NCBI RefSeq assembly: GCF_900111495.1
Contig: NZ_FOIU01000002.1
Coordinates: 682,001 to 746,000 of the forward strand
Direction of reading: 5' to 3'
Length of the DNA stretch: 64,000 nt
Origin: Chryseobacterium wanjuense
GTDB taxonomy: Bacteria > Bacteroidota > Bacteroidia > Flavobacteriales > Weeksellaceae
Shown here: positions 7,939 through 16,018 of the stretch, piece after piece
How the letters are laid out: every line of letters begins with the position of its first letter
How positions within the stretch are numbered: position 1 is the stretch's first letter
Made by a program: the position numbers and the translations under genes
Notes under the pieces: model-generated
Told to the model about the DNA's origin: nothing
What the model saw: only the letters and a program-made list of their open reading frames with translations
Databases searched by the model: none

Positions 7939-8029
7939 CTATGCAAAACAATTTTAAATTAAATCTTTGTGATTTGCATTCAAAACAAACAATCAGTTTT
8001 GTAATTTTAAAGCTCGAAATATCACTTCA

Positions 8030-9754
8030 ATGAAACTGAAATATCTCTTATTCTCTCTTACTTCATCTTTACTGTTTGCTCAACATAATTTCCAGACAAC
8101 TTTTGAGAGAGGGAATGGAAATCAGACGGTTACTTATGATGAGATGAATGCTTATTATCAGAATTTGGCTAAAAATTTTAATACAATTCAATACGTAAAA
8201 AAAGGAGAAGATGATAATGGAAAACCGATTTATGTTGTCGTGTATAATCCTTTTCCGGAAAAAGATTTAAATCAGGTAAGAAAAGAAAAAGCAATTCTCT
8301 TTGTCAACAACGGAATTCATCCCGGTGAACCGGACGGAATTGATGCTACGATGATGCTGATGCGCGACCTGGCGACGAAAAAAATCAAAACACCGCAGAA
8401 TTTCATTGTGGCAGCCATTTCAGCTTATAATGTGAGCGGAATGCTGAACCGCGGTTCATTTTCACGAGCCAATCAAAATGGTCCCGAGCAATATGGTTTC
8501 AGGGGAAATGCGAAGAATTACGATTTGAACAGAGATTTTATCAAAGCAGATTCTAAAAATGCCAGAAGTTTTCAGGAGATTTATCAATGGCTGAAACCGG
8601 ATGTTTTTATTGATAATCATGTGAGTAATGGGGCAGATTATCAGTATACATTTACCTATATTTCTACTTTCAAAGAACGGCTGGGAAGTATTTTAGGAGA
8701 ATATTTTTATAATAATTTTCAGGCTAAAAACCTTAAAGATTTACAGAAATTGGGCTACAAAAGTACACCTTATGTCAATATTCATGGGGATGTGCCGGAA
8801 GTTGGCTTTGCCGCTTTTGAAGATTCTCCGAGATATTCGACGGGGTATACATCTTTGTTTAATTCTTTGGGAACCGTTCCTGAAACGCATATGCTGAAAC
8901 CTTACGACAAAAGGGTGGATGCAACCTACAAATACATGCTCGTAAACCTTGAAAATTTGGATAAAGAATATAAAACAATAAAACGGCTTAGAATTGAAAA
9001 TTTAAAACAATATCAAGCCGGAAAACCCTACGGAATTCGCTGGAAAATCGATTCTACAAGATATTCTACGATGGATTTTAAAGGTTTTGAAGGAAAATAT
9101 AAACCAAGCGAAATTTCCGGAAAACCGAGATTGTATTACGATAGAAATAAGCCTTTCACAAAGAATATAAAATTGTTTACAACTGCTGTTCCGACGGGTT
9201 ATATCATGATTCCGAAATATTATGTGATCCCTCAGTCGCAATATCGTGTGATTGAAGAGTTTAAAAGGAATCAGATTCAGATGAAACCGCTGCAGAAAGA
9301 CAGCATCATTGCTGTGGAATCTTATAAAATTAATGATTTTAAAACAGTGAAAAATCCTTACGAAGGCCATTATCTGCATTTTGAAACGACGGTTGATAAA
9401 TCAAATAAAAGCATAACATTTTCTGCAGGAGATTATATTGTTCCAACTAATCAGGAAGGAGTAAAATACATCATCGAAACCCTAGAGCCGGAAGCGCTTG
9501 ATTCTTTCTTCAATTGGAATTTCTTTGATGGGATTTTAGCACAGAAAGAATATTATTCAGCCTATATTTTTGAAGATACGGCGGCGGAATTATTAAAAAA
9601 AGATAAAGAGTTAAAACAAAAATTCGAAGCCAAAAAAGCATCCGACAAAAAATTTGCAGATGACGGAACTGCCCAGCTTGACTGGATCTATAGAAATTCT
9701 CCCTATTTCGAAGAAAAGACATTCAGACAATATCCGATTTATAGAATCTTGTAA
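8030..9754 (+). CDS. Secreted M14-family zinc carboxypeptidase
   Basis: This 574-residue protein has an N-terminal signal peptide ending at LLFAQ, so it is exported. The M14 zinc site is visible as HPGEPDG (His and Glu ligands) and FIDNHVSNG (third ligand), with NLNRDF-like YDLNRDF between them. The catalytic Glu is probably in VPETHMLKPYD. The M14 domain occupies about residues 20-310, and the remaining 260 residues are probably an accessory beta-rich region without a name I can give. The protein probably trims peptides in the periplasm or outside the cell. It stands alone, with no co-directional partner close by. Confidence 0.85.
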   Translation: MKLKYLLFSLTSSLLFAQHNFQTTFERGNGNQTVTYDEMNAYYQNLAKNFNTIQYVKKGEDDNGKPIYVVVYNPFPEKDLNQVRKEKAILFVNNGIHPGEPDGIDATMMLMRDLATKKIKTPQNFIVAAISAYNVSGMLNRGSFSRANQNGPEQYGFRGNAKNYDLNRDFIKADSKNARSFQEIYQWLKPDVFIDNHVSNGADYQYTFTYISTFKERLGSILGEYFYNNFQAKNLKDLQKLGYKSTPYVNIHGDVPEVGFAAFEDSPRYSTGYTSLFNSLGTVPETHMLKPYDKRVDATYKYMLVNLENLDKEYKTIKRLRIENLKQYQAGKPYGIRWKIDSTRYSTMDFKGFEGKYKPSEISGKPRLYYDRNKPFTKNIKLFTTAVPTGYIMIPKYYVIPQSQYRVIEEFKRNQIQMKPLQKDSIIAVESYKINDFKTVKNPYEGHYLHFETTVDKSNKSITFSAGDYIVPTNQEGVKYIIETLEPEALDSFFNWNFFDGILAQKEYYSAYIFEDTAAELLKKDKELKQKFEAKKASDKKFADDGTAQLDWIYRNSPYFEEKTFRQYPIYRIL

Positions 9755-10067
9755 GCTTATTTGTTGGAAAACGCAAAGGAGCAAAGATTCTTAATATTCA
9801 AGATGTTTTTAAGGCGCAAGAAAATCAAAGATTTTCAGCAAGGGTTAACCGTTATCAATTTTATCGCAGATAAAATCCTTGCGCCTTAGAAAAAAATTAA
9901 ACTTCTTTTGCGCCTTTGCGATTACCAACCTTTAGTTTTAGTTAAAATATTGATAATCAGTTTGTAATTTCAGGGTTTTTCACATACAAAATTGTTGTTT
10001 TCCCTGATCATTTTTAATTTTTATCAGACGAAATTTGCTTTAATAAAACCAATAAAAACTAACATTT
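9755..10067. other. Intergenic region, 313 bp, mostly a nested inverted repeat
   Basis: No gene seen. Most of the stretch is the 9770-9920 repeat. AAATTTGC at about 10029 may be part of a promoter for the 10068 gene but does not match TAnnTTTG well. Confidence 0.6.
9770..9920. repeat. Nested inverted-repeat element, copy 1
   Basis: Outer arms CGCAAAGGAGCAAAG and (as complement) CGCAAAGGCGCAAAAG flank inner arms AAGGCGCAAG and CTTGCGCCTT. A related element lies at 30881-31053, sharing outer arms and the inner words TTTTATCG.AGATAAAATCCTTG. It looks like a non-autonomous repeat family of Bacteroidota intergenic regions. Confidence 0.7.
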
Positions 10068-10349
10068 ATGGCAACTAAAAAGCAATTTTTCGTTTCATTG
10101 GAAGGTGTAGACCTTACAGACGAGCAGCTGAAAAACATCGACAGGGGAATTCAAAGTGTTGTTCTTTCTGAGCTTTCAAAAATGGATAATACCCAGGCTT
10201 TTGGAGCGCACAGAGACTTCAGGGGATTGCTAAAACCTCTCAGAGTGAAAGACTGGTTTCCTTGGGGAATCATTATTTTCAAACCCGGAATTGATATTCA
10301 GAGCCAGATTAAAGACATTCAGTCTCAAATAAAAAGTTATGGAGGCTAG
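10068..10349 (+). CDS. Hypothetical small protein (93 aa)
   Basis: I do not recognise the family. The 93-residue product has no signal peptide. The N-terminus MATKKQFFVSLEGVDLTDEQ is followed by a helix and an aromatic segment (VKDWFPWGIIIFKPG), and the C-terminus contains a tandem DIQSQIKDIQSQIK and ends in GG. It overlaps the next gene by 11 bases (10339-10349), so the two are co-translated and their products probably act together. A C-terminal GG next to a gene for a Cys-rich protein makes a modified-peptide role conceivable, but nothing else supports it. Confidence 0.72.
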   Translation: MATKKQFFVSLEGVDLTDEQLKNIDRGIQSVVLSELSKMDNTQAFGAHRDFRGLLKPLRVKDWFPWGIIIFKPGIDIQSQIKDIQSQIKSYGG

Positions 10350-10734
10350 TTTTAATTCTTCAAAGAAGATGTGTCCCAGCTATCTTGGGAAAGTCGGGGC
10401 ACAGCTTTTTGGAGTAGTGAATAAAGACGGAAAGGTGCAGTTTATAACACCTCTTACCGTTACAGAAGAGTTTGTACAGCAGAATGATCATCTCGAACAG
10501 CGATTCCGTTTTACCGGAAAATGTGTTGAAAAAGGCTGTGCACAATGGAATAATGAAGAATCTAAATGTTCTTTATCCAAAAAAGTTCAGAATTTGGACT
10601 TAAATCAAAATAAGGAATTATCTTATTGCCCGATCCGCTCGCAATGCCGCTGGTTTTCTCAGGATGGAAATGAAGCGTGTTTCTCTTGCAATGAGGTGAC
10701 AAGAAATATGGAAGAATTGCTTCTTACCATGTAA
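10339..10734 (+). CDS. Hypothetical Cys-rich protein, possible metal or Fe-S binding (131 aa)
   Basis: Family not recognised. Of 131 residues eight are Cys: C12, C62, C67, C77, C97, C103, C114, C117. The C-terminal set has the layout C-x4-C-x9-C-x19-C-x5-C-x10-C-x2-C, with CPIRSQCRWF and ACFSC, which suggests a zinc site or an Fe-S cluster. There is no signal peptide, so this is a reducing-compartment protein. It overlaps the preceding gene by 11 bases. A strong terminator hairpin begins about 10 bases after its stop, so the two genes form a complete unit. Confidence 0.75.
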   Translation: MEASFNSSKKMCPSYLGKVGAQLFGVVNKDGKVQFITPLTVTEEFVQQNDHLEQRFRFTGKCVEKGCAQWNNEESKCSLSKKVQNLDLNQNKELSYCPIRSQCRWFSQDGNEACFSCNEVTRNMEELLLTM

Positions 10735-10740
10735 TTTATC

Positions 10741-10776
10741 AAAAAAAATAAGCTACAAATTGCAGCTTATTTTTTG
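10741..10776. terminator. Bidirectional rho-independent terminator
   Basis: Stem AAAATAAGCT (10745-10754) and AGCTTATTTT (10764-10773), with A-runs before and T-runs after, so it can stop both the two-gene unit from the left and the small minus-strand gene from the right. Confidence 0.8.
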
Positions 10777-10791
10777 TATAAGAATCTAAAT

Positions 10792-10950
10792 TTAGTCTAT
10801 GAAATTTAGATTTCCGGTTGCTCCCTGAGGCAGGAAAACAACTTTTCTTTTAATGCTTTTCGCTTTTTCCAAAGCTTTAAGTGCTTTTTGTCTTTCGATT
10901 TCTCTGTTGAAATGGGAGTTGTTGCTTTCAGATTGTGTAGATGAATTCAT
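10792..10950 (-). CDS. Small hypothetical protein (52 aa)
   Basis: An open frame on the minus strand from ATG at 10950 to TAA at 10792-10794 gives 52 residues. It has a polar N-terminus (MNSSTQSESNNSHF), a basic helix RQKALKALEKAKSIKRK, and a conserved-looking end VVFLPQGATGNLNFID. It sits between two terminators, pointing away from nothing else, so it has its own slot. I recognise no family. Support is the regular codon use, the helix-plus-tail structure and the well-placed terminator after it. It could still be non-coding. Confidence 0.6.
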   Translation of the reverse strand: MNSSTQSESNNSHFNREIERQKALKALEKAKSIKRKVVFLPQGATGNLNFID

Positions 10951-11029
10951 ATGTAATATTTTTTAGTGTGGTAAAATCATTTAATCTAAAAGTGTACCAT
11001 TTTCAGGGCAAAAATCAACATGTGGTATC

Positions 11030-11070
11030 TAAAAATAAAAAAGACGCTTCATGTAGAAACGTCTTTCATT
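11030..11070 (-). terminator. Terminator after the JmjC/cupin gene
   Basis: Stem AAAGACG (11040-11046) and CGTCTTT (11060-11066). Read on the minus strand it is followed by a run of T, and it lies directly after the stop of the minus-strand gene that ends at 11071. Confidence 0.8.
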
Positions 11071-11952
11071 TTATCTTGGTAGACCTCTTTTTAAAGCAAT
11101 TTCTGCTCGTTTGACGGCTACTTTTTCTTTCCAGTCCATGTATTTTTTCTTGAAATTTTTCTTCATGATATCATCAAATTTTCGCTGAACCGTAAGATTC
11201 CACAAAGAGTGCGCTTTTACCGCCCAGGATTTGTCCCATGCTCTCAGGGAAATGGAGAAACTTCCATCCAGATATTTCATCCAGTGCCACCATCCGGTCG
11301 GCATAAACAATGTATCGCCATGCTCAAGGAAACATTCGATTCCTTCAACGCCATCCAGTGCAGGGAATTTTGTAAAGTCAGGATTTTCGATATCGTAATC
11401 TTCCAAAGCGTAGGTTGCATAAGGAATTTGATATAATCTTTCTTTCCATTTATAATCAAAAAGAAGAACATGCTTTCTTCCGTTGAAATGAGTGTGGAAA
11501 ATATGAGCCAAATCAATATCATAATGAAGGAAAGTCACAGAACCTTTTCCACCAAAAAACATAGATGGGTACTTATCTAAGAATCCTCCCATCAGATCTT
11601 TTGGGGCAATGTAGTCTTCCAATAATTTTTTGGCGTGCTTTATAGGATCAAAAAAGAAAATTCTAAGATCAGTAGGTTCTCTTTGGATAAGATCGATATA
11701 ATCTTTAAACATCATTTTTGCAGCAGAAGCATTGATGGGAGCTGCGGGATCGGCTTTGGAACTATCATATAACGGTACTTCCACATCTCCAACGATTTCC
11801 TTCATGTATTCCATCGTCCATTTTTGGTACGCGGGCCATTTTCTTGCCATGTTTTTAATGACAACAGGCTTTCTCTGCTTCAGATATTTTTCGATAAATT
11901 CTTCTTGAGTAATATCATCTACTATATCTATAGGCTTTAAGTTAATTCCCAT
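11071..11952 (-). CDS. Cupin-like (JmjC-type) Fe(II)/2-oxoglutarate oxygenase
   Basis: This 293-residue protein belongs to the cupin_8/JmjC hydroxylase group. The N-terminus (EEFIEKYLKQRKPVVIKNMA) is typical. The iron-site HxD is visible in FLHYDIDLAH, and the distal His probably in FMPTGWWHWM. The double-stranded beta-helix covers about residues 100-250. Such enzymes hydroxylate protein side chains using 2-oxoglutarate and O2. There is no signal peptide, so it is cytosolic. It is monocistronic, with a TAnnTTTG promoter at 11971-11978 and its own terminator. The target protein is unknown. Confidence 0.85.
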   Translation of the reverse strand: MGINLKPIDIVDDITQEEFIEKYLKQRKPVVIKNMARKWPAYQKWTMEYMKEIVGDVEVPLYDSSKADPAAPINASAAKMMFKDYIDLIQREPTDLRIFFFDPIKHAKKLLEDYIAPKDLMGGFLDKYPSMFFGGKGSVTFLHYDIDLAHIFHTHFNGRKHVLLFDYKWKERLYQIPYATYALEDYDIENPDFTKFPALDGVEGIECFLEHGDTLFMPTGWWHWMKYLDGSFSISLRAWDKSWAVKAHSLWNLTVQRKFDDIMKKNFKKKYMDWKEKVAVKRAEIALKRGLPR

Positions 11953-11957
11953 CTTTT

Positions 11958-11998
11958 AAAATTTATGTTACAAAATTATTAAATAAAAATTTATGTTA
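11958..11998 (-). promoter_or_regulatory. Promoter of the JmjC/cupin gene with direct repeats
   Basis: The minus strand has TAATTTTG (11971-11978), matching TAnnTTTG. A perfect 13-bp direct repeat, AAAATTTATGTTA on the plus strand, flanks it at 11958-11970 and 11986-11998 (28-bp spacing). The pair could be an operator. Confidence 0.55.
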
Positions 11999-12104
11999 AC
12001 AGCTTTAAGTTTTTTTTAATCTATGATTCAAATCATTTTTGACAATTTAGACTAAATAAAAACATTGAAATAGCAGGTATCGCGAAAATTTCTGTATAGA
12101 TACA

Positions 12105-12182
12105 ACAAAATACCCTGCAAAAATATTTACAGGGCAAAAACACAAATTGATTGAATAAAAATTCATTCGTATGGCGAAGATA
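12105..12182 (-). ncRNA. Candidate mini-transcript A (weak)
   Basis: The minus strand has TATCTTCG (12175-12182), one mismatch from TAnnTTTG. About 45 bases later comes a short CCCTG/CAGGG hairpin (12113-12134) with T-rich tail. It resembles units B and C in layout but is weaker, and its possible reading frame runs through the hairpin. Confidence 0.3.
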
Positions 12183-12475
12183 AAACATTTATTTTATAAA
12201 AAAAATCGGCTTAAACAGGATAAAATATTGAGTTTTTGACAATGTTTTTTATTTTTTTTTGCGATAAAATAATATTGCTTTAAATAAAAAATAAAGACCG
12301 ATAAACTAGGGAAAGTTTTTAAGCTAAAAAATATTTTTATTTTTTTTAATTTTTTTGAAAACATGATTGTAAGTGATTGATTGAATGGATAATGCGATGT
12401 GGTAAAATTCATCACTTTGTGATAATAAGTTGCTTCACATAATCAAATAAATTAAAATTATTATTAAAAGCGTAC

Positions 12476-12640
12476 AAAAAATACCCTGAAATAACAGGGT
12501 ATTTAATCACATTTAAAGAAAAAAACACTTACTAAATACTTTCCCAAAGTTTTGTACAATAAATTAAAGTTAAAGTTTGGAAGTAAAGAACTCACCATTG
12601 TGAGAACTTTGCAAAACTATGTATTGCATATAATAATCAA
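12476..12640 (-). other. Candidate mini-gene B: promoter, 31-codon ORF, terminator
   Basis: On the minus strand TTG (12638-12640), an 18-base spacer and TAGTTTTG (12612-12619) form a good Bacteroidota promoter. An ATG at 12596-12598 opens a 31-codon frame (starts MVSSLLPNFNFN, ends FFFKCD) whose stop (12503-12505) touches a terminator with stem TACCCTG/CAGGGTA and a T6 run. The whole unit is about 130 nt. It may be a small RNA or make a hydrophobic micropeptide. Not a known family to me. Confidence 0.5.
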
Positions 12641-12764
12641 AAATCAAAACGGAAGAAATTTAATTTTCCCCTTAAATGTATTTGAAACAATGAAAAAAAG
12701 AGAAAATTATTCTACTAGAAGAAAGGTTTAATGGTAAAAAATAATCCGTATAAAAAACAAAAAA

Positions 12765-12893
12765 CCCTGAAAGAATCAGGGTATAAAACACAAATTTAGA
12801 TGAAAACTTAATTAATCTCTTTAGATAGCACGAGTACTAAAATAATTGCTTGTGAATAAATTCACCATAGAGAGAAATTATGTTGCAAAAATA
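12765..12893 (-). other. Candidate mini-gene C: promoter, 15-codon ORF, terminator
   Basis: On the minus strand TATTTTTG (12886-12893) precedes ATG at 12866-12868, which opens a 15-codon frame (MVNLFTSNYFSTRAI, stop 12821-12823). A terminator with stem ACCCTGA/TCAGGGT and a T6 run follows at about 12765-12785. It shares with unit B the start context (TTGCAA, then ATGGTGA) and the CCCTG stem, so the two look related. Confidence 0.45.
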
Positions 12894-13112
12894 ATTGCTG
12901 TGAAGAAAAATCTAAAATAAAAATGACGGAATTTTTGTTTTGGAATCAATTAAGGCAAAATCAACCCAAAAAAGAGAATATTTTTCTGTAAAAAAAGAAT
13001 AAAATATAAAGAAAATAAAGGGGATGAAATAAATAAAAAAAATATCACTATGTTTGTAGTGATAAAATATGGCTTTAACTTTATTCGTAAAAATCAATCT
13101 TTATAGATGACG

Positions 13113-13145
13113 TGTAACAAAAAGCTGTAACCACTAACTAATTAA
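13113..13145 (+). promoter_or_regulatory. Shared 32-bp upstream motif, copy 1
   Basis: The block runs from TGTAACAAAA to CCACTAACTAATTA and lies 47 bases before the start of the beta-barrel gene. An equally long copy, 27 of 32 bases identical, lies 49 bases before the GLPGLI gene at 16880. The position suggests an alternative-sigma (ECF-like) promoter or a regulator site. Confidence 0.65.
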
Positions 13146-13159
13146 GCAAATAATAAATT

Positions 13160-15871
13160 ATGGAAAAGAAAATTTCTTTATTCCTCTTGATTTTTTTCTC
13201 GATCTTGTCTTTTGCACAAAAAACAGTTTCAGGAAAAATCACGGATCAGGACGGCGTGGCAATTCCCAGCGCGAGTGTGACCGTGGAGGAACCGGGAAAA
13301 GATGCAATTCTGGCATATGCAATTACCAATTCTAAGGGTGAATATAAAGTAAGCTTCACTTCTGCTGAGCCCAATGTAGACCTGAAAGTGAAGGCATTCA
13401 ACCAAAGACCTTTAACAAAACAAATCAGCAATAGTGATCAGACCCTGAACTTTAATATGGAGGGTGAAGCCACTGAGATCAAAGAAGTTCAGCTGAAAAC
13501 AAAATTAATTACCGCGAGAGGCGATACCATCGCTTACGACCTGAAGGCTTTCGACAGCAAAAGCGACAGAACTCTTGCCGATGTAATGAAAAAAATTCCG
13601 GGAATCGAAGTAAATACAGACGGAACAATCCTTTATCAGGGAAATGCAATCAACAAATTTTACGTCAACGGGAAAGATTTAATGGAAGGAGGATATGGAA
13701 CGATCAACAACTCTTTACCGAAAGACGCCGTACAAAAAGTTGAGGTTCTTGAAAATCACCAACCGGTAAAAATTCTTCAGGATAAAGTACCTTCAGACCA
13801 AGCTGCCATTAATATCAAACTAAAAAATTCAGTTACCATGACCGGTCGTGGAGAAGTAGGAACAGGCTTTGGAGATCCATGGCTTTGGAATGTAAAACTG
13901 ACACCGATGTTCTTCGGGCAAAAAAGCCAGTGGGTGGTGAATTACAAAACCAACAACATGGGAGAGCAGGTGGAAAATGAAGGGAATATTTTAGCATTTG
14001 GAAGCGGATGGGAAGGAAGAAGAATTAATGCCGCCCAGAACGATTGGTTGAATGTAGAGACTGCAAGCACTCCAAATACACCCGTAAAGAGATATTTAAT
14101 GAATAATGTTCATTATTTGTCTGCAAATTATCTTACAAATATTGACAATAAAAAAGAATGGGAACTAAAAGCGAATGCGAATTATACTAATAATGCTGTT
14201 GAAAGAGAAGACTATAGAGAAACAACCTATCAAAACGGGGCGAAAGTCATCAATAGTACACGAAATAATTTCTACACAGATAAAGTAAAAGGAGAATTGA
14301 TTTTCACTAAAAATGCAAAAAAAGGATTCTTTAAAAATACAACAAGTTTTAGTCAGTTTTGGAACGGAGACAGAGCTGTTGCCGTAAGAGAAGGAAGAAC
14401 AGGAAATGAATCTGTGGAATCTCCGACTTCATCATTTCAAAATTCATTGAGTACGATTATTCCTTGGAAGGAGAAAATGGTAAATTTCAAATCATTTATC
14501 AATTATCAGGATGACAGACAGACTCTTCAGATTTCTCCGGCAAATTATATGCAGATTCCTTTTAAGGTGAGTGCAGACTCAATCGGAAGAATCAATTTTG
14601 CTCCGGGATCAATTGCAGAACAAAGATTTAGATTAAAAACTTTAGATACTTCACATTCTGCAAATATTAGTTTTTCAACGAAAGGATGGACGTTTACTCC
14701 ACAAATAGGATTTGATTTCTCATCAGACAAATTAGATACAAATTTTGATGGTCTTGCAATTCCTTCAGATCCTGGCGATATACAACCGGATTTTAATACT
14801 CCAGCGTATGAAAATAGTTTGAGATTTACAGAAATCAATCCAAATGCTTCCGTAGGTGTAAATTATAAATCCGAAAGCTGGAGTTTATTTGCAAACTTCC
14901 CGGTAAACTTTAACAATATTAAAGCAGATGACGATTTAAGAGGTGTTTCAAAGTCTTTAAATAGAACAACATTTACACCCAACATTTTCGCACAATATAC
15001 ATTTGCTTCTTTCTGGAAAGCTAGTGTAAATGGAAATATCAGCAACAACTTTGGGGATATTCAATCTGCTTATGCAGGATATATGCTACTGTCACCTACA
15101 GGGTTTAATGTAATGGATCCAAAGAATCCGATTCCTCAGACAACAACATCCAGTGCTGGTTCGAGGATAGAGTACAGAAACCCATTGAATAATTTATTTT
15201 TTAACGTTAATTATTCACTAAGTGACAGTAAAAGAAACCTTCTTGGAGCACCAATTCTTGATCCGACCACAGGTTTTACCTTAATGCAGTATAGAGATCA
15301 GGAAAACCATTCGAAAAGTAACAGATTAAGTGTTGAGGTTGGAAAATACTTCCCTAAATTTAAAACCAATGCATCAGTGAGCTACGGAAATACAACGTCA
15401 ATATCAGATGCTTTCTTGGATGATGAAGAGTTTAAAAATAAAAACAATTCCCAGACTTATGGCTTCAAATTAAATAATACCTATTTCAGCTGGATGAGTG
15501 TAGACTATAACATGAGTTTTTCAAGAACGAAGCAAGACAGTCGTGGTGGAACTTTAGGTATTAATAAAGGATATAATCATAATTTAGCTTTGTTTTTCTA
15601 CCCAATTGAAAATCATACAATAGGTTTCAACTGGGATCAGGTAAATACAACGAACGGAACTAATAAATATAACAACCCGTTCTATGATATATCTTATCAA
15701 TTCTCATGGGCTAAAAAGAAAGTTGATTTTGAGATTAAATGGATGAATGTCGGAAATCGTAGAGTTTTTGAAACATATGATTTGGATGGTCAATTTAATG
15801 CCATAAGATACACAAGAATCCAACTCCGCCCAAGCCAGGTCATGTTTACCGTAAAATTCAATTTTAAATAA
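13160..15871 (+). CDS. Outer-membrane beta-barrel protein with N-terminal CarboxypepD_reg-like domain
   Basis: This 903-residue protein has a signal peptide (to LSFAQ). An N-terminal carboxypeptidase-regulatory-like domain follows (about 20-110, KTVSGKITDQDGVAIPSASVTV), then a plug-like region (about 115-215, with DVMKKIPGIEVNTDGTILYQG) and a large beta-barrel to the C-terminus (VMFTVKFNFK). It belongs to the TonB-receptor-like 'outer membrane beta-barrel family' often encoded beside GLPGLI proteins in flavobacteria. The same 32-bp motif precedes this gene and the GLPGLI gene at 16880, although DinB lies between them on the other strand. Its ligand is unknown. Confidence 0.87.
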   Translation: MEKKISLFLLIFFSILSFAQKTVSGKITDQDGVAIPSASVTVEEPGKDAILAYAITNSKGEYKVSFTSAEPNVDLKVKAFNQRPLTKQISNSDQTLNFNMEGEATEIKEVQLKTKLITARGDTIAYDLKAFDSKSDRTLADVMKKIPGIEVNTDGTILYQGNAINKFYVNGKDLMEGGYGTINNSLPKDAVQKVEVLENHQPVKILQDKVPSDQAAINIKLKNSVTMTGRGEVGTGFGDPWLWNVKLTPMFFGQKSQWVVNYKTNNMGEQVENEGNILAFGSGWEGRRINAAQNDWLNVETASTPNTPVKRYLMNNVHYLSANYLTNIDNKKEWELKANANYTNNAVEREDYRETTYQNGAKVINSTRNNFYTDKVKGELIFTKNAKKGFFKNTTSFSQFWNGDRAVAVREGRTGNESVESPTSSFQNSLSTIIPWKEKMVNFKSFINYQDDRQTLQISPANYMQIPFKVSADSIGRINFAPGSIAEQRFRLKTLDTSHSANISFSTKGWTFTPQIGFDFSSDKLDTNFDGLAIPSDPGDIQPDFNTPAYENSLRFTEINPNASVGVNYKSESWSLFANFPVNFNNIKADDDLRGVSKSLNRTTFTPNIFAQYTFASFWKASVNGNISNNFGDIQSAYAGYMLLSPTGFNVMDPKNPIPQTTTSSAGSRIEYRNPLNNLFFNVNYSLSDSKRNLLGAPILDPTTGFTLMQYRDQENHSKSNRLSVEVGKYFPKFKTNASVSYGNTTSISDAFLDDEEFKNKNNSQTYGFKLNNTYFSWMSVDYNMSFSRTKQDSRGGTLGINKGYNHNLALFFYPIENHTIGFNWDQVNTTNGTNKYNNPFYDISYQFSWAKKKVDFEIKWMNVGNRRVFETYDLDGQFNAIRYTRIQLRPSQVMFTVKFNFK

Positions 15872-15875
15872 AAAA

Positions 15876-15910
15876 AGAAAAACCAATCTCACAGAGGTTG
15901 GTTTTTTTGT
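15876..15910 (+). terminator. Terminator after the beta-barrel gene
   Basis: Stem AACCAATCTC / GAGGTTGGTT (one G-T pair) with a three-base loop, followed by seven T, 10 bases after the stop at 15871. Confidence 0.85.
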
Positions 15911-15954
15911 ATTATTATTTCGAGGCTGCATAAAAAATGTCGTCAGATCCAAAA

Positions 15955-16018
15955 CTCAAACCACGCAAACCCGAATCCCGCAACTCATAACTCGCATCCC
16001 GAACCCCGCAACTCTCTA
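15955..16018. repeat. Imperfect short repeats (CCCGCAACTC-like)
   Basis: Words of the type CCCGAATCCCGCAACTC, ACTCGCATCCCGAA and CCCCGCAACTC follow one another up to the stop of the DinB gene. This pattern of degenerate C-rich words is common between genes in this group. No coding potential. Confidence 0.45.

Larger units (their letters stand above)
7718..8029. other. Intergenic region, 312 bp, with palindromic repeat and repeat core
   Basis: No gene is visible here. It holds a palindromic element at 7801-7883 and a degenerate copy of the GAGTGAAACGCC core at 7911-7938. No convincing hairpin plus T-run terminator for the upstream operon is seen, and no clear TAnnTTTG promoter for the peptidase gene. 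Confidence 0.6.
11953..13159. other. 1.2-kb gene-poor region with mini-transcription units
   Basis: No conventional gene is present and the sequence is very AT-rich. On the minus strand it holds two units made of promoter, mini-ORF and terminator (12476-12640 and 12765-12893) and a third, weaker one (12105-12182). At 13043-13064 there is a further hairpin TATCACTA / TAGTGATA with T-run on the minus strand. At its right end is the promoter region of the beta-barrel gene. See findings. Confidence 0.6.

Noticed and set aside
10339..10734. Known Fe-S protein family
   Set aside because: The Cys spacing does not match a family I can name; only metal-binding potential is claimed.
12194..12415. Minus-strand 73-codon frame in the AT-rich region
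   Set aside because: It is made of Lys/Phe/Leu/Ile-rich AT-run sequence with no domain and no promoter in place.
12912..13097. Minus-strand 61-codon frame in the AT-rich region
   Set aside because: The sequence is dominated by Phe, Ile and Tyr from AT runs, the frame crosses a hairpin, and no promoter is in place.
15955..16018. CRISPR-like array from C-rich repeats
   Set aside because: The repeats are short, irregular and without fixed spacers.
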